Assembly (NCBI RefSeq): GCF_024713975.1
Contig: NC_091094.1
Coordinates: forward strand, 8,851,001 to 8,915,000
Source of the DNA: Paralichthys olivaceus
Lineage: Eukaryota > Chordata > Actinopteri > Pleuronectiformes > Paralichthyidae
DNA: 64,000 bases
Direction of reading: 5' to 3'
Shown piece after piece: positions 56,918 to 64,000 of this stretch. How positions within the stretch are numbered: the first letter of the stretch is position 1; every line of letters begins with the position of its first letter. The notes below the pieces were generated by a model. The model saw only the letters and a program-made list of their open reading frames with translations, did no database searches and was not told the DNA's origin. Both the position numbers and the translations under genes were made by a program.

Positions 56918-59149
56918 GATGTTATTCCTGTTATTACCGGACAGCATGAAGTGCGTGCAGCAGGTTGTTGAGCAAGGCTTCATCCCAGGACTTCAACCTC
57001 GCAGTGTCCCGGTCTGGTCTGGCATATTGAACACGAGGTAACACTGGCAGAGTCACTGACAGCTGGCAGTGCGCACGGTGCAAGTCGTAGAGAAAACATG
57101 TTTTCTCATGAGGTTGTCTGTCGGCAAACAGTGCTACGCAATACCCTCCTCTATGGCCTTGTGTATAAGTGACTGAGGGCGGAGGTGTAATAACTGTGGA
57201 CAAGTGTTTGTCTGATTTCTTCATCAGGGTACTCAGTGATTATTTGTCACTGAACATTTTGTCATTCCATATTCAATATTAGCTGAAGCATTTGCACAAG
57301 TTGCTACAATAAACTGCGATCATTTATTTTAACAGTTTCTTCTCTTTTTTGTAACGATCCTTTATTTAAATGTTTGTTAAGTTTGGAGGAAAATAACATG
57401 TAATTTACTCATTTATGGAACATGGACAACACAAGGAAATACAGTTTCTGTAAAGCAGAAAAAAATATCTGAAAAATGAAACATATGAAAGAAATGAACA
57501 TCTCTGGTTTTTATTGCATTTAACATTGAAAAAAATCAATTCACAGAAAATACAAGATGTAATGAAATAGCATGAATCAATTTAAAAGCATTATCAAGCC
57601 ATCATTAGCTTCTTTTGATGAAAAAAGAACGAGGCCTAACTTTCACAATTGATTTTTCTCTTTTGGATTCATATCTCTTTTGTCATCTTTGGTGTCGACT
57701 AGATGATTTGTTTAAAATAAAGCTGAAGGATCCTGAATCGACTGAACTCCTCCTGATCCTTGACCCACTGATCACTCATCTCACATCTCATCCTCTCCTC
57801 ATGTAGACGTCACCTTGATCACACCCAGACTCAACTTTCTTTGTGTCTTATGTTCAAATCAACGAGGGCTTTGTAGTCGGGATATCGGCCGGCATAGAGA
57901 TAAGTGATGAGATAGTGGGCAGTTGACCTTCTCAGGCAGCAGCAGTGGAGTCATCAGCACACAGGGCAGGCAAACCTGATGACTCAAACTCACTCACATC
58001 CCAATTGACTGACAGGTCAGCGGGTTCGGTGATTGGGATTGAAACCTGCGCCGTATATTCGCACATGTGAAGGAGAAACACGGCCATGCATGCATACAAA
58101 GATGCACATTCATCTATGAGAGCACAGGCACACATTCATCTGAGACCACCGTGCTCCTGGAGGCCACAGAGGAGGAGATTAGTCGGGGATCCTTAGTTGA
58201 GATGGAAATGCTCCGTACAGTCACATCAGCCTGAGTGGTCGCATAACGACGCTGACCTAGAATGTGAGGTGCCCCCTTCCACGAAGCTCACTCTTACTAA
58301 GAATGAAAATATTTACAACAGAGCCGGAGTGAAGTAATGCATCCTCCACCCTCTGCCCTACATCACAACGGCTCAGGCTCCCACAGAGTTGACAGAAATA
58401 TTCCTAACTAGTGTTGACAGTGCCTGCAAAAGAGTTCCCTGCTCATTTTTAACTACTTCATCTGTCATGCAGCCTTTCACCCTCACCGTTACTCAGTGCG
58501 TCCCGATTCGTTGCACTTTCTGTGTGGCCATGATTGTGCATTAAAATTCTTGATATCAAGCCAATGTTAATATCACGAAACATAAAAGATTTGTAACGCT
58601 GACAAACAAGGGTTTTATTTATTTCATGGGTAACACAACAGCCTATAGATTCTTTATTCTGGCCAGAAAGTAGGTCATTCCTTTTGATAGAGAAGATGGG
58701 GAAAAGCTGGAGCTGCTAAGGAAGGAGATTTCCGTGAACTTGCTGACCTCCTCCTATACACTGAGGCTGCTGGCTGCATTCAGCGCTGTGGAGGGAAAGG
58801 CCGGCTCAGTATCTGGGTCAGGATTCCCTGGATGGAGGAGGACCCACCTCTCTCCTCTCTGACAGCAACAAGCTGAGGAAACAGAGAGCGCTGGGAAAGA
58901 AGTGAGGCTACAGGCCTGTTCTTCTAATGTCAGTATATGTGAGGTAAAATGAACTGTTAAAGTAAAATGCTCCTTCACAAAAAGCATTCAGAGATGATTT
59001 AGCAGCATTGGGAGTTACAGAGCCAAACTGCTAGAGAGCAAATGACATGAGTAAATATCCTGGAAACCCCATGATAACACTCCATAGGAAATTAAGGGCC
59101 CATACTGACATTATTATCTTTACAAAATAAATACAGGAATATGTTGATG

Positions 59150-59245
59150 ATGCCAGATGGGCTTGGGTTTGTCCCCCTGCAACCCTTTCAGGATAAGCGG
59201 TATAGATAATGGATGGATGGATGGATGGATGGATGGATGTTGATA
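59150..59245 (-). repeat. truncated ATCCATCCAT-family repeat with expanded (GGAT)n
   Basis: Minus strand reads CATCCATCCATCCATCCATT, then ATCTATACCGCTTATCCTGA and AAGGGTTGCAGGGGGACAAA. The GGAT run is 59210-59239. Confidence 0.6.
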
Positions 59246-62200
59246 TCAGCATCCATGCAAAGTGAAATGTGACTGATCTTCTAGATGTCCTGAGTTACTA
59301 CTTCCTGTTTCACTTTGCAGGTTCTGATCTTTTTTGTCTTTTGATTACTTTACTTCCTGTAAAGTGTGTCACTGTGACATCAGGCTATTTAAAACTTACT
59401 TTTTTAAGGAGGTGGTAAACAAGTCTGCTCCACATGCAATAATACTTACTGATCAAAAATAAATGTTAAACACCATGATTACTATGCAGTGGTTATGTCA
59501 CCCTAGCAGCCACAGCCCCAATCAACTCGTTGATTACATCGTTGGCACACTCCTGTGCACTTTGACCCCTCCATTGACCTGCACCTCAGAGGTAAATTTG
59601 TCAAAGTTTTGACCCACAGATACAGTACACCCCTGTGGCCCCATCAACTCATCGCCCTGCCTCTGTTATCTATGATAAACAAAGGCTCCGGGTGGATGTC
59701 ATCATGCACCGATGTCCTGTCAGCCTGCCTGATGGGGGGGCATTCAAAGGAGGCCGTGCATGGCAGAACAGAGAGAGGTTTGGACGTGGACACATACACC
59801 TCACGTTGCCTCATCTGAGCTTCATGGTGGTTAGAGAATGAAAAACATTCTTGAGCTGGTCCTGAAAAATACTCAGCAGGAAAATGAACCTTTAAAATCG
59901 CTATGTTCTAGAGATAACTGTAACTCAGAAATGAAGGATCCTCCTCTTATGAGCTATTTGTATCTTGATAAAAATCATTCTTATAGATACAAATTCTGAA
60001 TGTGATCAAACTGAGCTGTTAAGAGTGAAAACCAAAGAGCAAAACCCAGGCTGGTACCTTACAGACTGGTACCTTCATTTTTAAACAATTAATTTCCTTT
60101 TTTATTTATTTACTTGAAAAAATGGCATCAACATGTAAAAGCTAAAATTGAATAGAACAAATTCTGGTTCGGAATCAGCACGGAACTGTTTGCTTATACT
60201 TACATTAACACTTTTCTCGTAATGTCACTGTCGGTATGGTTGCTCCTTCCACCCTATTTACTGTTACATTGCCATTCGGTTTGTTTACTCACGTCACAGC
60301 GCTATGATCTGTGGGTAGTTCACTTTGGCGAAGTCTTCAGAAAAGCCAACTTATGCAAAGTGAACAGAGAGTCTGTGAGAGAGCCCTGAGTCCACTCTGA
60401 TTTACAGAGAACGTGAGTCATGAGGATGGACACTGGGACTGGGCCTAATCGACTGAAGCTCAGCACAAACCTGGGACTACATTCGATGTTTTTTTTATTG
60501 TATATTGGCATCTGGCTTGAGTGTTACCTGGCACACAGCCCAGCTATATCATTATTGCCTGTAATGCTGGCTTCAAGGGAAACTAAAGATGAATAGTAGA
60601 GATCAGGCTTAGGTTACAGGGAACAAAAATCGATAGAGAAACAGACTTTCTCAAACCCAGCATGGTAACTAATGTGTTTCCTATACTGAATAACTCTGTG
60701 AATACAAATAAATTTGTTCCACATGAGCTGGCCGACTGGACTGATGGTGATTCCCCTCCACTGACTGCTCACCCTCACGGAGCAGAGTATCCACTTCATT
60801 CAGAGCATGTGTGAAAAAATGGCTAAGAGCATAACAACCCTCTTTTGTGGGGCAGTGGTGTTTACTACAGGATGATGGACTGCTGCACTCATTCCCACTC
60901 ATTCCTCTGTTACGAGGATTACCCAGGGCCATGGCTTACAGAGAAAGAGCCCCCTCGCAAACTTCCAGGAAAAGTTGTGCCTTCATTTTTCGCATGACAT
61001 GTTACTTCCCATTCATAAAGACAGAGCAGGCAAATAAAGGAGCCTCACACGGGGGCTTTTTGGGGACAGGCGAGGGGATGTGAACACACCCTGCCACTCA
61101 CCGGGTGAAAAACATTCCTGAGCGTACAGTAACAATCTCGGGTTTCACTGGGAAAGGAACTGCATTGCTCAATGACGTAGTAAACACAAGGAGAGCGACT
61201 CAAAAGAATCGAGATGAAGGCCATGAAAACAAGCATGTTGAGGCAATGTAGTAACTCAAACTTAACCCCCACCCATACATCCAGAGGCTCTCAGTGGAAA
61301 TGTGTTTTCATGTGTGCAACAACAAGTTAATACATCAACTTTTACTTCTCCAGACGTGAGTTGTGCAAGGACGTGTTTTGATCGCTCTTTGGGAAGATTT
61401 ACTGTACTTGGGGGGGATGAGGGGATGAGGGAGAGAGAGAGTGAAAAAACACCTGTAACCAATGCAGAGGAACACGCACTCGCCCTGTTCTTAGTAGATG
61501 ATGTATACTTGTCATTAAACCGGTTCAGACCACCTAGCGAGCAGTAGAGCTCTCAAAAATCACAAACACGCTGTTGTTTTTCCACTTCCTCTTAGATGGA
61601 CCTGTTACAGAGTGTTGGTGTTGGTTTATGGTCTACGATCAAAACCAGTTCTCAGGACGTCAGAAATCAAGAGTTTACATCTGATGCCAACAGCAACACT
61701 GGAGGGTGGAGTGCATGGAGGGCCATCATGGAGAGACAAGAGGCATCATATTGTTTAAAACTGGGGGAAACGCTGCACATTCACAGACAGTCTAACCAGG
61801 AAGATATTTATTGTTTTGCATTCAACTGTTTACATGAATGGTACCTGACCTGTGCACAACGACATGAAGTGGGTGTGAACAGTGTCTGGTCAGTTTGGAT
61901 TTGTTGGATACAGAAACGGTGAGATGGTTTTAAAGACGTCTTTTTCAGGAACCTGAACAGACAATCAGTCGCTGCTGTCTGAACTTCCTGCAATTACTCC
62001 GAAAGTCTGAATTATTAAAATCGTTTTCACACTTTCTGTGCACAAACCAGCTTTTGGTTAGATTACATTTTGGTCCATTGGTCTGGACTGGTTTTTTAGT
62101 CATGACCATGGCACTAGAGATGGTGTTGTTTGGTTGGTGCAGACATTCATGCTCCCCAGAGGATGAATTCTAATGGCTCAACAATTCATAATCTTTCATT

Positions 62201-63069
62201 TAGCATCATAAACAGGTTCAGATTTACATTTATTCATTGGAAATATTTTAGTATCTACTGGACTAATGTCATACAAACATGCATGTTCCTCCTGAACTGT
62301 GAGCTACAGCTAACTCTTAACTTTTCACAATGAAGACAAAATTTTAATTATTTAAAAATTAAATACCTGCTAGGATGACGATATAATACCATCAGCAGCA
62401 GCTGAAGCAAATGTTATACTAAGAACGTGGATTAATGTGGATTCAGTAGAGCATCAACAGTTCATATGTATCTTCAGTAGTTTTAGAATTATTCATTGTT
62501 GTTGACAGCTTTTGAAGGTTTATGTTTTTATGCATGAATGAATGTGCATATTTTGGAAACACAATTAATAAACCACATTTTCCACTAGCTAAATGTTTTT
62601 TTTCCACAAGCTCTTGCAGGGAGATGATTGGAAGAAGCATCATAAGAAGCACACATGCATGTCTTAACATGTGCACGACTCCACACTACGTGATTATTCA
62701 TCTTTTCTGTCTTCTTGTTTTCTTGCTATGTTCCTGTTATTCCATCATCTTCACACATGTTTACAAAGTTTTATGTGGTTTCAAGCTTCTCATCATTTTT
62801 GCTGGTTGTTTGTCTGGCGTCCGTGTTGATGTCGCGGAGCAACGCAGCCCCGAGGTCATCCAGTCTGATCTAAAGAGGGTTTTAAAATGGTGTTTAGTGC
62901 GTTGGGGCAGGGCTGGTCTGGTTGTTTTGGAAAGCAGGGCTGCGTATGAAGCAGAGTTTTTGTGTATGTGTGTGAGCATGTGTATGTACAAGGTAAGGAG
63001 GGCACGGAGACTCTGTTATGAGCTGTGCAATTGAGGTGAGATATTCGTTGCAAATGGAGCCAGCCTGTT

Positions 63070-63107
63070 GAGTTCAGAGGGGTCCTTGTGTACCCTGCTC
63101 TGAACTC
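63070..63107. repeat. imperfect hairpin, 14-bp stem
   Basis: GAGTTCAGAG-GGGT, loop CCTTGTGT, then ACCC, a two-base bulge TG, and CTCTGAACTC. Confidence 0.7.
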
Positions 63108-63121
63108 TTGCAACCCCAGTG

Positions 63122-63130
63122 GGTGTGTGT

Positions 63131-63174
<44 letters not shown>
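63122..63174. repeat. (GT)n microsatellite
   Basis: GT units with two GG interruptions. Confidence 0.95.
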
Positions 63175-63267
63175 GTGAAAGGGGTGGTAGTGGTAGGTAA
63201 ATGAGTGGATGGGCTAAAAAACATGCACCGGTCGACCTTGCCTGTGCCAACAAGGTGGAAAGTGATG

Positions 63268-63289
63268 CCCCCCCCCCCCCCCCCCCCCC
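63268..63289. repeat. C22 homopolymer
   Basis: Run of 22 C on the plus strand. Its length is likely to be unreliable in any assembly. Confidence 0.95.
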
Positions 63290-63440
63290 AACCCCGGTAA
63301 CACACACACACTTTTCCCACTGTGGCCTCAACACTTAGATGTGACGATGATAACATGCAGTACCTGCTGAAACCATATATGATGTTTCTTAGAGATGTTC
63401 AGAAGTGGTTGATAGATTTGTATTATTTTTTATGCCAAAG

Positions 63441-63482
63441 GTGTTCTCTTAATGTGACAATTAGGTCACATTAAGAGAACAC
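63441..63482. repeat. perfect 18-bp inverted repeat, 6-base loop
   Basis: GTGTTCTCTTAATGTGAC, loop AATTAG, then the exact reverse complement. Confidence 0.92.
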
Positions 63483-64000
63483 GTAAACCAACACTTCTTG
63501 GACAATCCCCAAAACTCAATTTCACCACTGTTCACACAATGCTGAGTTTGAAACATCTAGTTTTTGACAGTCCAAATGTATTAGGCCCCCAAATAAACCT
63601 AAAGTTTGTTCAGAGGGTAATACATTGGGGAAGAAAAAAACCAACATATTTTTGTGTATATTTTCCCGAAAAAGAATTATCATTAGTGTTTTGCACAATT
63701 TCATTAGCTTTTCATATTTTTCTTTTTAATGTTTAAAGCTCTTCTTCCTTTAAAAATCCTTCAAATAAAAACCTCTCAGATTGAACTGAGTTTAGAACAA
63801 AGGCTGTGATCAATATGAATCTTTATTCGCTCACTGAAATCAGGCTATAAAGAGGGATTTGCTTTATAGCTTTGTCTGACAGTAAATCACACAAAACATT
63901 GTGTTTAAATTGAGCTCGATATACATAAACAATTCAGGTGGTGAAACTTTATTTAGACTCTTTAAGACCCTTTTTGTGACGAATGTATCATAAATGAAAG

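Noticed and set aside
58680..58870. Open frame with ADLLLYTEAAG as a possible exon
   Set aside because: It lacks family resemblance and clear splice sites, and its composition is like the surroundings.
62522..63034. 170-codon plus-strand open frame
   Set aside because: No family motif recognised, odd Cys/Met-rich composition over GT-rich DNA, no splice-consistent partner exons and no codon pattern of a real gene.

Overview
The window is teleost fish nuclear DNA, most likely from a percomorph. The reasons are intron-rich vertebrate genes with fish-sized introns, abundant CA/GT/TA/CT microsatellites, and several dispersed repeat families known from teleosts. I found four protein-coding genes, all on the minus strand. 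In transcription order they are cyp24a1 (about 52.7-45.8 kb), nfatc2 (about 43.0-33.7 kb), manbal (about 33.1-31.2 kb) and src (about 30.1-9.4 kb). All four coding sequences were assembled exon by exon from GT-AG junctions with consistent phase. They give complete products of 513 aa (Cyp24a1), 853 aa (Nfatc2), 86 aa (Manbal) and 544 aa (Src), each close to the length of its mammalian orthologue except for the divergent Nfatc2.

Layout: 1-9.3 kb is gene-free flank with old repeats and microsatellites. 9.4-12.1 kb is a long src 3' UTR. 12.1-21.6 kb holds the eleven coding exons of src, plus an 18-nt candidate neuronal (N1) microexon at 18290-18307. 21.6-29.8 kb is the long first intron of src, and 29.8-30.3 kb is its CpG-rich promoter and noncoding exon. 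manbal lies about 1 kb upstream of src, as it does in human 20q11. nfatc2 ends only about 0.6 kb upstream of manbal. cyp24a1 ends about 2.8 kb upstream of nfatc2. 53-64 kb is a second gene-free flank with repeats, including two miniature DNA transposons and long CT, CA, GT and C tracts.

The genes are not one pathway: a vitamin D catabolic enzyme of mitochondria, a calcium/calcineurin-regulated transcription factor, a small membrane protein and a tyrosine kinase. They form a conserved block. From general knowledge all four orthologues are on human chromosome 20q, but in two separate places (MANBAL-SRC, and NFATC2 with CYP24A1).

The most interesting points are: (1) a microexon at the exact position and phase of the mammalian neuronal N1-Src insert, with different residues; (2) a Gly in Cyp24a1 at the position that switches the human enzyme from C24 to C23 hydroxylation; (3) a DR3 vitamin D response element candidate in the cyp24a1 promoter; (4) an Nfatc2 that has lost both basic nuclear-localisation motifs; (5) a MITE nested in an older repeat; (6) two perfect short hairpins. 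No search could be run, so gene names rest on recognition of protein sequence and exon structure.
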